A stretch of DNA of 64,000 bases, taken from Beroe forskalii. Lineage: Eukaryota > Ctenophora > Nuda > Beroida > Beroidae. How positions within the stretch are numbered: position 1 is the first letter of the stretch; every line of letters begins with the position of its first letter. The notes beneath the pieces are model-generated. The model saw nothing but the letters and a program-made list of their open reading frames with translations, did no database searches and was not told the origin of the DNA. The stretch covers positions 62,001-126,000 of the forward strand of contig WFMF01000262.1 in the NCBI GenBank assembly GCA_011033025.1, in the 5' to 3' direction. Position numbers and translations under genes: made by a program. Positions 1-11,800 of the stretch are shown here, piece after piece.

Positions 1-1150
1 GTTACTGGGGGTAGGGGTGCAACGTAACGAAATTACGAAATATTTACATAGGATTTGAATATGAATCAAAATATATTGCAGATTTTGCGATTTAATGTCA
101 ATTGCGATTTAATGTCAATTGTCAAGGACACATAACAGTAAATAAGAAGAACTCAAGAACAATGGTTTTATAATCCAAAGTTCTGATTCGGAGAAAAGAT
201 GGGCAACAAATTTGAATCCAATCTCATTGAAATCAAAAATTGTACGCATTTTCATCTGTTTTTAACCCACTCTAACTTTAATTGGACGTATAGTCAGTTG
301 GACGTACAATAAATTGAACGAAGTCATTGATGCAATTTTGTTACTGGGGGGTAGGGGTGCAACGTAACGAAATTACGAAATATTTATAGGATTTGAATAT
401 AAATGAAAAATATTGCAGATTTTGCGATCGTAAATTAACGTCGAGGACACAACATTAAATAAGGAGAACTCAAGAACAATGACCGTTTTCTAATCCAAAG
501 TTCAGATTCGGGAGAAAAGATGGGCAACAAATTTGAATCAAAAGCTCACTGAAATCAAAATTGTCCGCATTTTCATCTGTTTAGAACTCACTTCTCACTT
601 GAGTAAATATGAATTACTCCTTCTGTCGAGTCCTCATAGCCAACCATCGAATCTACAAAAATATCTTGATATGAAAGAATTATCGCTGATTTTCACAATG
701 GAACAAATTGTTCAACTCTTACCTTTTCTCCTACAATAGTGATTAGAGGTGATATGCTTCTGTCGTAAATTTTACCAAACTCGAAAATTCCATTGAGAAC
801 GTAAATTATGACTTTAAACAGTTAAAACGTTTCCAAATGACACAGCAACGAAATGGCAGATGCTTCGTTAAAATGCACGTGCAGTTTTTGCGCGCGCAAT
901 CACCAATCACCATAACTTAGCGGCGCAACTGGTGAATTTAACCTAGAGCATAATCTTCTTTTTAGGGTCGATTTTTCGAACTTTCGACGTTATTTACGAA
1001 AATTCTAAAGCCTAAATCCTATTTTTGGCCATGCTATCTTTTAAGTTTAGCCATTTTCTACTGCCTTGCAAAAAATCGCGGCTGTTTAGCTCCATTTGTG
1101 TCAGTTATTCACATACAAACGTAGAAGTGCCTCTTTCCTTTATATAATAG
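1..1150. repeat. Dispersed/tandem AT-rich repeat units at window start
   Basis: The stretch beginning GTTACTGGGGGTAGGGGTGC occurs at 1 and again at about 341, followed each time by the same diverged text. A third, longer copy lies at about 7560-8625. The window therefore opens inside a repeat family with roughly 340-bp partial and 0.8-1.1-kb longer units. No convincing protein is encoded; the short open frames are interrupted differently in each copy. The repeat class is not recognised. Confidence 0.7.
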
Positions 1151-1629
1151 ATGGGCATAAGCACGTCGCACAAGCCTATTTTGGCCCATAACTTGGAAAA
1201 ATAAAAATATTTTTGAATGAAACTAACTTTATTTGATAAATAGCGTTAAGTTACGTATTCTCTGCAAGTATGGGGTTGATTGCTGCTAAAATGGCGATTT
1301 GAGGTCCAAAAAACCTCTAAAAACCACAAAATCGCCATTTTCTCGGTTAGTGGTCTTGCGATAACTACTTGGTAACTTGGTAACTTGGTAGAGTTTATCC
1401 GAGAGTCGAAAAGGTCATCAGAGGTCCGACCACCGCGCTGGTGAGTAGTCTACCAGAGAGTTTGACCAATTGCAGCTGTAGCCAGCGACCGGTGGGTTGT
1501 CCGGTATCAAAGCAACATAATTCGACAAATTGATTTTAAACGAATCAAATGTTTCAGCTGCTTTAACTGCGCCCGGTATAGTGTTCCACAGTTTGGTCCT
1601 GACTGCAACTTTATTTTTTCAAAATCTCA
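1151..1629. other. No gene seen; outside the duplication arm
   Basis: Non-coding sequence between the dispersed repeat and the outer end of arm B. It contains a short AACTTGGT tandem repeat near 1365-1390. Similarity to arm A stops at about 1630, so this marks the outer boundary of the duplication. Confidence 0.5.
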
Positions 1630-1834
1630 CAAAGGTATATACCTCAGTAATCAGTATTTAGCTGATAAAGTGCCAAATAGCCACTATAGTACCTACACCT
1701 GCACTTCCTAAATAAGAACTTGCAACTCCTTTCGCAATACACTACACCTACTTTGTCACTGAACAACTGACACGAAAATACGAAGAAAATTAATTACGGT
1801 CAAGTTTCGAAATTTTTGGTACACAAACTGACAA

Positions 1835-2204
1835 GGAGCCGTCACATATCACGTCAAAGGGGAGGGGTTTCCAAATGATGACAAAGGGAGGGGGTATGGG
1901 CTTTGCTGACTTCAGCAAAATCCACAATCCCACTCTTAAAGTTGTAATTTCATCCTTTTGAATCATTTTAGATTTATGAATATGGTTGCTTATAAACTAT
2001 TAATTCCATACAAATGTTACAAATGCATTGTACATCTAAGGTAAATAATCACAATTTAACTGAAAATTTGCTTCATCAAAGATTTGATTTAAAGTTGGGG
2101 AGATTGGTCAATGCTGACGTCAGCATGAGGAGGGGTCTGCTGATGATGACAGAGGGAGGAGGGGGTTAACAAAGGCTGAAACATGCAGTAATGTGAGGGC
2201 TCCC
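1835..2204. mobile_element. MITE, copy in arm B
   Basis: An inverted-repeat element of about 370 bp with ends GGAGCCGTCACATATCACGT and a matching GGGCTCCC end. G-rich and C-rich subterminal stretches and TGATGACA-type motifs lie inside each end. It corresponds to the arm A copy at 36741-37130. No coding capacity. Confidence 0.65.
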
Positions 2205-2401
2205 AAATACACAAACCGGAACTTATTGAATGAAAGTAGTTCTCCTTACTTCTATAACTATTCTCACTTCTATGACTACCTTACATTTCGACTGACTGTA
2301 GGCACTCACATTTTGACTGTAGCTGTCCTGCACAGGTATGTAGTTCTGGGATAGATCCGGCAGGAGATTGTCTTTGTGGCGATGTTTCTCTGTAGGACCT
2401 G

Positions 2402-2640
2402 CAAAACAGAAAGAATGTGAGTTGGGGCATCAAAGGGGAAAGTTGAAAGGAGGGGATGTGAGTGGGGCATTAAAAAGGGGGAAGATTGAAAGGAGAGGGA
2501 TGTGAATGGGGCATCAAAAAGAGGAAGAAACGAAGGGAATTAAGTGAGGGCATCAAAAGGGGGAAAGTTGAAAGGAATGGAATGTGAGTGGGGCATCAAA
2601 GAAAGAGTTGAAAGGAGGGGGGAATGGAGTGCCAAAGGTG
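2402..2640. repeat. Purine-rich 46-bp-type minisatellite, arm B
   Basis: About five diverged units containing GGGGCATCAAAAGAGGGAAG and AGTTGAAAGGA lie directly upstream, in gene sense, of copy B exon 7. The equivalent array in arm A (36045-36531) has about ten units, so copy number differs between arms. Confidence 0.75.
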
Positions 2641-2682
2641 ACAATTATCGTGAAATCGGAGATTAATGCAGACTAAAGGGAG

Positions 2683-4625
2683 GGCCCCCACCGGCCAAAA
2701 TTTAAAAGAAAAAAAAATATCCAAAGAGGGTCAATTTTGGGAAAATCTGCCCATCATGGTTTTAAAGTTAAACAAATTTCAAAAAAATCGTTTTTTGGCA
2801 GTTCTTTTAAACCCCATTCCCGGGGATTTGAAGGTTATATATTTGAAAGGGAAATTTTAATACAACAATAATTTGCATTAACTGTCTTGGAAATTATCTT
2901 GGAAGGTTAAAATTTTCCCCCTTAATAAATTTACAAGACCCCACCTCCCTCCTTTAAAGGTTCAAAATATAAAATATTTCTTTTTTTTAATATGCTTTGG
3001 CGTGTTCAAAAATTATTGAATATATTATACTTTCCCGTGTCCCACTATTTTTCATCATGCCATAAATCATCTAATTCATGATTATTTTGCTTTTATTCAT
3101 CCCCTAGATGGGGGAGAAGCTGAACTTTTCTTCCTGGATAGGATTGAAATGGAGAAAATTGGGTTTAATTTCAAAATTTTGTCCTAAAAATCGTATATAG
3201 GTTCACACACCTTGCCTCACAAAAGTCCCATTAAATTTTCATTTTTCTTCTGTTATGAAATATAATTGAACCCATGCAGGCTCATTTCTTGATTTATTTG
3301 CCTTCATCCTGAAAGTATTTTAGTGTTTACAAACAAAATTAATGTCTTATTTTGGAGTTTTTGAAAAAATGATGCCTCACAAAAGTCCCATGATATGAAA
3401 AAATGTAACATTTTTTGTTGAAGCAAAATAAATCTCTTCATTTTTATTGTTTTTAAGGATGCTAAATAAGTTAAATTTATGTAATAGATGGTTTCCTTGG
3501 ACACATGAATGGCTAAATGGAGTAAAATTTTGTGCAATCAATTGGTACTTTTGTGAGGCAGTCTTGTAGTTGGCTATATTATTCGAATAAAGTTCGTAAT
3601 TTTCTTATCCTCAAATTTTGCATTGTATTTCTGAAGATATTCATTGACCTATGAAAAAATTTCGTATTTTCAACCTTTTCCAAAGAAAATCGACGGTAAC
3701 AGTCTCAATAAAAATTTCTGTCCATAAAATATTGTTTTTCAATCAAATTCTGATAAATGAAAGCTTTTTGAGTCACCAGCAATGATGTTAGCTTCCTTTT
3801 CGTCCCGAAGATCTGCCTAATAGAAAAGAATTGGCAAATAAAAAATTATTTTTCGTGCAAAACCTTTTTTTTGAAAATTTGGACTTTTGTGAGGCAAGAA
3901 TGATGATTTCTCTCATTGCCTCACAAAAGTCCAATCAACATTTTTTTTCTTTTTTATAGATGCAATAAAGCATTTATGTTGCTGATATTAAGGTGAAATT
4001 CTGAAAATCAAATTTACTTCCTTAATTTTGCCATTCCAGGCATTATAATAAAAGTCCATGGTATTTTTGTAAGCTTGAAAATGTTTTATGCCTCACAAAA
4101 GTCCCATTTTTGAAATTATGGTGCGAATTTTGAATTTCCAAGCATAATTACTTATTATATTTGGGTCATAAAGGTTCATACCACAAAACCAATATACTTT
4201 TTATCAAACATCTAAAAGCCAATGCAACCAAATTCTATTTTATGGTATGGTACTTTTGTGAGGCGATGTTATTTTTTCAACTTTTTTTCCTTGTACTTGA
4301 TCACACATTTTCTAAACTTTCTTTACATGCTCTATTTATATGGGCCCAATTGAATTATACCCCTTTTCATGACTTATCTCAACGGATTTATCATGATAGA
4401 CACCCAGAAAAATTCCATGGCCTAAAAATGTGCATTTATTGAGTCATTGCCTGTAAAATAAAAACCATTCAAGCTTATATGGTCCGAGGAAGTTTACTTT
4501 GTTCTTTCATTAACACAGCACAATGATCAAAAACTACTTATATGTAGGATATAATTTCTTGTGCATACATATTATGCGATAGGACTTTTGTGAGGCATGG
4601 AATTTTGTGAGGCATTCACCTGTAC
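2683..4625. mobile_element. Arm B-specific insertion with repeated 15-mer GCCTCACAAAAGTCC
   Basis: About 1.94 kb is present only in arm B, where arm A has an unrelated stretch of about 0.43 kb. It is AT-rich with no supported gene. The motif GCCTCACAAAAGTCC occurs on the + strand near 3214, 3374, 3918 and 4090, and on the - strand near 3546, 3881, 4248, 4581 and 4601. The first eight form the pattern + + - - twice, with spacings of about 160, 172, 335, then 172, 158, 333. The sequence between motifs is much less conserved than the motifs. The class is unknown. Confidence 0.6.
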
Positions 4626-5029
4626 GTGTACAAAATAATATATGGTCAGGTATATTATTTGGTGTAAAGTATTAATATATATTACATTAACAAGTTGTCA
4701 TCAGCATTTCAATAACTCACATTAAATGAAAGTTATAATATTATACTAAGTTACATACATTGCATTTAACCTAGAACGACAGTTATTATATAATATATTG
4801 CGAATTTAACTAATTGCCTGTTTAAACAGTCATCTGAATTTTACATCAAATAGGAATGATTCCTGATATAAGATACGGTGGGAGTAATAACTAAAAGTCA
4901 GGATTAACATCGTTTTTAAAAGATACACCAGATTATATCTACAGAGCTACAGATATGTTTTTCTTTCCGTGAAGTTTTCAGTGTTATACACAGTACACAC
5001 CACACAGTACTGTCCACACAGCTAACCCT

Positions 5030-5160
5030 GAACAAGTGAACACAGACCACAGTAAACCTAAACACAGTAAACACAGATCAAATTAAACGCAGTAAACCTA
5101 AACACATTAAACACAGATCAAATTAAACGCAGTAAACCTAAACACAGCATTACACAAAAC
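5030..5160. repeat. AAACACAG-type minisatellite; empty site of the arm A LINE
   Basis: Tandem units built from AAACACAGTAAACACAGATC and AAATTAAACGCAGTAAACCT. In arm A the same array is interrupted by a LINE fragment at 33980-35107. This copy shows the uninterrupted state. Confidence 0.7.
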
Positions 5161-6830
5161 ATACGGAGTACGCAGACCTAGGAAAGTAGGAAACGGAGGT
5201 CTATAATAGCACTGTATTTATCTGTTGTGAGCTGTAACAATATCACAATGTTTATAACCATGAGAGTTGAACAACAAGCAGCTGACATATGATTTGTTTA
5301 CCATTGATACACAGTTACACGTGTATGTTGTGTGTACAATGTACAATGTACATCTAGATGCGTGTGTTGCACGATGTAAAAACTCATCTATATCGGTAGC
5401 TGCTGGTATAGAAACTACTAACTATAGACATAATATGGTCATATGGATTATGGATTGATCAGATTACAGTGCTTCTGTACTGTGGTCCGAGATAGTGCTT
5501 TTCAGGTGTATTCTCAAAATCATGGGTGTATTTCAAGGAGTATTAGGTACATTCACTAAAAGTAGATCAACAAATCAATCCGAGATATCTAGCTTATTAG
5601 GTGCATTTCCGAAATATATGGTCGACCTATTTTTGGAAACCGCCCACAAAATAAACCTATTTAAGGCCGTGAATCTTTGGTGTATTTTGGGAAGGGTCAA
5701 AAAGGAGGGCAAATTGAGCTAAAAGAGGGAAAAAATAGGGCTCGGAGGGCAAGACCCAAAAAGGAGGGCAAAAAGGAGGGCAAAAAGAGGGCATGAGAAG
5801 GCGCCCTCTCAAAAAGAGGGCAGTTCAGACGCTATGCTGGTAAAATAATGAAACACAATCATCTATTTAATCTCTCATCAGCATTAAATCATCTTTAATT
5901 AAGGTACTCTAATTAAAGTAAACATGATTTGATGTAAGTATGGCATACCTGGAATATCAAATGTACAATGAAGTCTTTTAGCTCAATACTAAGTACTGAC
6001 ATTCTTATAAATAAAAAAAAGTCTACGGTGTCCCATGTGGTCTATTCTATTCAGTAGAACATTAAAAGTTTGAGCAGAAAATAAATTTGAAAAATGAGTT
6101 GAATATCCAGTGATTACAGAAAATATTATAATAATCAAGATGTACTCACTTAACGCTCAGTGCTGACTTGGGTCTCGGAAGCTGAAATTTTGGACTAAAT
6201 CAATATCAAATTCAAGTTATTAAAATCCAGTTGAATACAGTAGTGAATAGAACAGTATGGTAATATTATGGTCAGGACAAAAGTCCAACGGTTAGGTTGT
6301 GCTAAGGGTTATTTCAAGAAGTAAATCAGATGGAAGAACACAGCATCTTCTCTAAAGATCATTGTCTCCTATGGAGTCTAACAGCAATACTAGACAAATA
6401 ATAAAGCAGACCGGAGACTGTACTTGTACAGATCATATACGGTAGTGCAACGAGCAAAGGTGGATTGTGCACTTATCTTGAACTGTACAAAATCAGCAAG
6501 ATCCGTCAAGCAAAATTTGCAGAATACAATACAATATACACCCCCACACATTTTCAGAATGTCATAACTTCTCCTATATTCGTGTTTAACTAGCCGTTCA
6601 ATATTAATAACATCCAATCGTTTGAATTGATTTATAAAACGATGCACTCAACAAATCTTTAAAAGCATTGCTTTACAAGGCATAGTGAATTATTAAACTT
6701 TCAGTCAGATGAAATTCCAAATAAGTCCAAAAGAAATGGTCTACTGACATTTTACTATGTCTGACATTTCAATACTATATCTGACATTTCACACAGATAT
6801 ATATACATATACCCGCAGCCTCTAGGGCTG

Positions 6831-6870
6831 AATTTCATATCGCACGCGCATGCGCGTGCGATATGAAATT
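6831..6870. repeat. 40-bp perfect palindrome
   Basis: The sequence AATTTCATATCGCACGCGCA is followed immediately by its exact reverse complement. A second hairpin (GTATAGCAC ... GTGCTATAC, about 6910-6947) follows. Both are enclosed by GGGCTGAATTTC / GAAATTCAGCCC. The nested palindromes could extrude as cruciforms. Confidence 0.95.
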
Positions 6871-7559
6871 ATATCCCTCGAGGGCGCTAGCCCGAGTGGG
6901 ATATATATCGTATAGCACGCAGGGCTCGAAGAGCCCGAGTGCTATACGAAATTCAGCCCATGAGGCGAGGAGTATTTGGTATATATCCACTCGCGTGAGC
7001 TTTTTGGGATAAGGCATATCTAAGATGAAAGGAGTTGAATGTTCAAGTAAATCCTCGGAGATTTGAACACACACGAAGGTTTTGCCACAATAATATTGAG
7101 TTTTTCTTGAATTATCCAAAAAAAATTTACAAATGCAATACAGACACGATTAAGCATCGTAAGCATTAGATCGAAGGGTTGGCAAAGCCTATGTATGGGT
7201 TGTGAGCCCGAGGGCCCGAAGGGCCCGAGGGCAAAAATTTTTAAAGGCGAATCGAGTCAAAACATGGATCAATCTCAAAGGTCTTGCAATCGAAAGATTA
7301 TTGTGGTGAGATGCTGTTAATGAAACACTAGCAATATTGGAAAAACAAATAATAATTGGAAAAAAAAACAAAGGAGAAAATTAATTAATCTTGTTAGCAT
7401 GTCACTTTTTGAAACGCATCAATCACAACAGAACTTGAAAAGATATACAAAAGATGAAAGGAAATGGAATAAATGAGCGTATTTACATTTTACATTTGGC
7501 GAAACTCTGTTTTTGCAGCACTGTTAAATATAGACCAACGAGAAAACCCGTTGGGTTTT

Positions 7560-8625
7560 CTCTTAAATTGGACGTATAGTTAGTTGGATGTACAATAAAT
7601 TGAACGAAGTCATTGATACAATTTTTTCGTTACTGGGGGTAGGGGTGCAACGTAACGAAATTACGAAATATTTGAATAGGATTTGAATATGAATAAATAA
7701 ATATTGCAGATTTTGCGATTGTAAATTAATGTCGAGGGCACATAACAGTAAATAAGTAGAACTCAAGAACAATGGTTTTCCAATACAAAGTTCCGATTCG
7801 GAGAGAAGATGGGCAGCAGATTTGAATCCAAGCTCATTGAAATCAAAATTGTCTGCATTTTCATCTGTTTTGAACCCACTTCTAACTTGAGTAATTGAAA
7901 ATTCCTCCTTCTGTCGAATCCTCGCAACAAACCATCAAAACTACAAATATCCGCAATGACCGTTTTCTAATCCAAAGTTCAGATTCGGAGAAAAGATGGG
8001 CAACAAATTTGAATCCAAGCTCACTGAAATCAAAATTGTCCGCATTTTCATCTGTTTAGAACTCACTTCTCACTTGAGTAAATATGAATTACTCCTTCTG
8101 TCGAATCCTCATAGCCAACCATCGAAACTACAAATATCTTGATATGAAAGAATTATCGCTGATTTTCGCAATGGAACAAATTGTTCAACTCTTACCTTTT
8201 CTCCTACAATAGTGATTAGAGTTTATATGCTTCTGTGGTAAATTTTTACCAAACTCGAAAATTCCATTGAGAACGTGAATTATGACTTTAAACAGTTAAA
8301 ACGTTTCCAAAATACACAGCAACGAAATGGCGCAGATGCTTCGTTAAAATGCACGTGCAGTTTAGCTGCCGCAATCACCAATCACCATAGCAACGCGCGA
8401 ACTGGTGAATTTAACCTAGAACGATTCTTCTTTTTAGGGATTTTTCGGACTTTTCGAAGTTATTTACGAAAATCTAAAGCCTAAATCAAAATTCTGGCCA
8501 TGCTATCTTTTAAGTTTATCCATTTTCTACCGCCTTGCAAAAAATTGCGGCTTTTTAGCTTCATTTGTGTCAGTTATTCAAGAACAAACGTAGAAGTGCC
8601 TCTTTCCTTTATATTAAAGATGAGA
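7560..8625. repeat. Third copy of the window-start dispersed repeat
   Basis: Matches 290-1150 over most of its length, including GTTACTGGGGGTAGGGGTGC and the downstream AAGTTCAGATTCGGAGAAAA text. It lies inside the arm B-specific insertion, so the family is mobile or was carried along by it. Confidence 0.75.
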
Positions 8626-8644
8626 ATGACGTAATTACTATGGT

Positions 8645-8890
8645 TGTATATATCCCAATTGTCCCAGTCCCAATTCACTTTTAGAGTCCAATTTTTCTCT
8701 GCCTCATTTGTCCCAATTGTCCCATTTGTCCCAATTGTCCCAATTTTCCCAGTCCAAATTCACTTTTTGAGTCCCATTTGTTCTATTTTCTCTGTCCCAT
8801 TTGTCCCAATTGTCCCATTTGTCCCAAATGTCCCAATTGTCCGTCCCAATACACTTTTTCTTGAGTTTGGGACAATTGGGACAGTGACAC
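8645..8890. repeat. GTCCCAATT short-period array
   Basis: Tandem nonamers GTCCCAATT / GTCCCATTT end in an inverted AATTGGGAC segment followed by AGTGACACCCC. The same organisation occurs at 18395-18690, 18880-18992 and 27110-27236. Open frames through it read as short peptide repeats and are not genes. Confidence 0.85.
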
Positions 8891-11800
8891 CCCTCCCCTT
8901 TACAGAATTTGAACTGCTGCTATCACTGCTTTCACTGCAGTTCACCGTTTTCTCTGCAATTTGATTCGACTTTCGTCTACTGTTGGCCACATATTTTGCT
9001 GAATGTTTATTAATTATCGTTGTTTTGCTGTTAATTTTATCCACTTCTATTTCGAAGTTGAGCTACTTCTCATCATAATTTCATAATTCAGTACGCTGCT
9101 GGACAATGATGAACAGCAATTTCAGTCTTTTGACTTTTTACTTCCCATGGCCTCGATGTTTTTGTCGATGATCAACTCCACAAAAATCCTATTTTTTGTC
9201 AGTTTTTTGCCTCATGTTCGAGACTTTGCTGCTAAATTTGTTTTTATGGACACTTTCAATGATCTGAGCCAGTTTAGCACCTAAAATATTTTCTTCCAAA
9301 AGGCGGGCTATATTGCGCCCGGCGTAGAACTGCTCTCGCGGGCCGGGCTATATCCAGTGGGTATATCAAATTTAGCGTGCAGATATTTCACCGGGCTATG
9401 CGCGCCCGCTACCTAAAATGTCTTCAAAAAGCGCACGCGAGTGGATATATATGGATATGGGTCATTAGTCATTCAGCACACTGCCCAATTAGCTGAGAAA
9501 GAGTACAGTACATGTGCAATAACACAAAATGTGTAATTAGTAATACAATATACCCCTGTCCTTTAATTGTCAAACTGTCAGAAATTCTATTATCTCTATG
9601 TACCCCTTGATAAAACCCCTTGACTGTTTTACATTTCTGAGTCAAAAAGTCCACAGATGACTGAGAAAATGAATACCTAGGTATTCCACCCGTTAACTTG
9701 AGCAGACCAGTAAGATGAGATTTCACTTTCGTACTACCTATTTAAATCTTTAAATTGTCTTCAAGTAAGGATAAGGAAACTTACCGAATGGTTGTTCCAG
9801 TTGTCCTCATCACTTTCCCGTTCCCCTGACTTGTGCAACTGTGAATCAGACAAAACTCTGAAACAAGGATTGGGAGTTTAACTGTTTAACTACTTAACTA
9901 AGTGATTTGGTAAAATTTAAGAAAATGTGAAAGTTCCAATGCCCCAGTAATATTCTCTTATCCTGTAAAGCTGTAAAATCAATTGGCAACAACTGAATTT
10001 ATCCAAACTACTCCACGCCTTCATGCATTCACAAACGAATGAAATGTAAATGATTAAGCAGCTTGTTTAGATTATTGTATTGTTGAATATCCAAATTACC
10101 TGCGAGATTGGGTTTCTGGCAGTTGCAGATTTAGTCCTTGATGGATGTCTGAAATTGCATATTATACTATTATAGTTAGATAGTTGGATAATGATAGCAG
10201 AGATACCTGAAAAATTTAATTCCATATATTAGCTCATTGGATAAAAAATCCACAGACAAGGTAATAGCCATTTTTCATGTTATAAAGTACAGGAAGGTAT
10301 TAAAATAATATAAGAGAACGATGTTGATGATATTGACAACTTGATAAACTAATATGATAAAGAATGTGAGATGTGACCAAAGGTTTTAAATGCAAAGAAT
10401 CTGCACCAATCCCGTTGTACAGTGATGTGTAAGTCTCTCCTGATAGGTGCCCGGAAGAAAGAGAGGAAAGTACTCGTGATGCAGATGAAGGAGAAATCAG
10501 CAGCCAGCCCGGCAGGTACCACTTCATCAGTAATGGAACAGTATGTGAGTATGCAGCAGAGAAAGAGTGATCGGATCTAACTCTCTAATGTTAATCACAG
10601 GGACTGCTAGCTCGACGAACTCTAAGCCAGTCGCACACCACTCCCTCATCAACACAGGCAATACAGCCATCTCAGACTGTCCTATCCCCCACCCCTACGA
10701 CTCAGGCCTCAGCCGAGAGATCATTGTATTGCTAATGCGTCAGCTCATCGGAGTGTGAAAACTGAGAAGTTTTCTGCTCAGATTCACAAAATGCTGAGCC
10801 TGACACTTGCCTTGGACGATGAGCATGATAATATTTTGCGATTATTGATTTTACATGCTGGATTAGAGTGGCAATTGGGCCATGTCAATGAACAACGGGC
10901 ACATGCTTTAATTGACATGCATGAGTATGAGTGGTTTTATTTAAATACTTCTTTGTATTGATTATATTTTGTTTCAAAACCTTATGTTATCATATGTTAA
11001 GGGTATGGTACCCCACCGCAGGTTTTCAGCAACAACAAATTTCCAGTTTGAATCTTTACTATGGATGAAGCTCTATTATGATCAGAATGAAACAAGCTTT
11101 TCATAGGTTTGTGAACTTGGCTTTAGACAAAAATTGTGCATGATTGATAAACATGGCTGGAACTACCAAACTTACATATCATACAACTAGTTTTGTTACA
11201 TGGTTACATGGTTAGCTAGCATGGTTAGCTAGCATTGGTATAAAATAGTTTTAGCCTTAATGATACCTGCAGAACCAATAATCACTTCTTCATACTTGCA
11301 TATGAAAACATGAGTACATACCTGTCCTAAAATTTTCCATATGGGTGACAGGAACATTGAAGGGAACATTCTGAAAAGTAGAAAGTGTTGATTACACTTA
11401 GGAAAAATGAATAATTCCATATTTCTTCATAAAAACTGCTAAATTAGTTCTTAAGGGAGCCACACCAAAAAACATAAATCCCAATAATTTAATAAACCCT
11501 GTTTTGATTTTTTCATATCCACTTTTTCGGAAAACTTTGACTATTAAGTTTGGTGTTAAGTAGGATTGAAATCTGCAAGTACTACTAAAAATGTGCTTAA
11601 TTTTATTGATTAATTCCTCAAAAAACTCCATTGGCCAATTTTTGTAGGTATACTATCAGGGTTTTTCAGAGTTCCCCCAAGGTAATGGAAGTGCCTTAGC
11701 AATATTAGAGACTTACATAAGGGTACATGCCAGGAGGGGGTCCATGGATGTTTGGTAATGAACGAAACTGATTGCACTGAAAATAATGTTAAAAATCAAG

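Larger units (their letters stand above)
6790..9452. mobile_element. Arm B-specific composite insertion with inverted ends
   Basis: About 2.65 kb is absent from arm A, where the flanks join directly near 32330. Within it, about 6979-7008 and 9425-9452 form an inverted repeat (TATATCCACTCGCGTG, then GCTTTTT), as in a TIR transposon. Outside the left TIR lie strong palindromes (6825-6960). Inside are a copy of the window-start repeat (7560-8625) and a GTCCCAATT array (8645-8890). No transposase is recognisable, so it is non-autonomous or a nest of elements. Confidence 0.6.
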
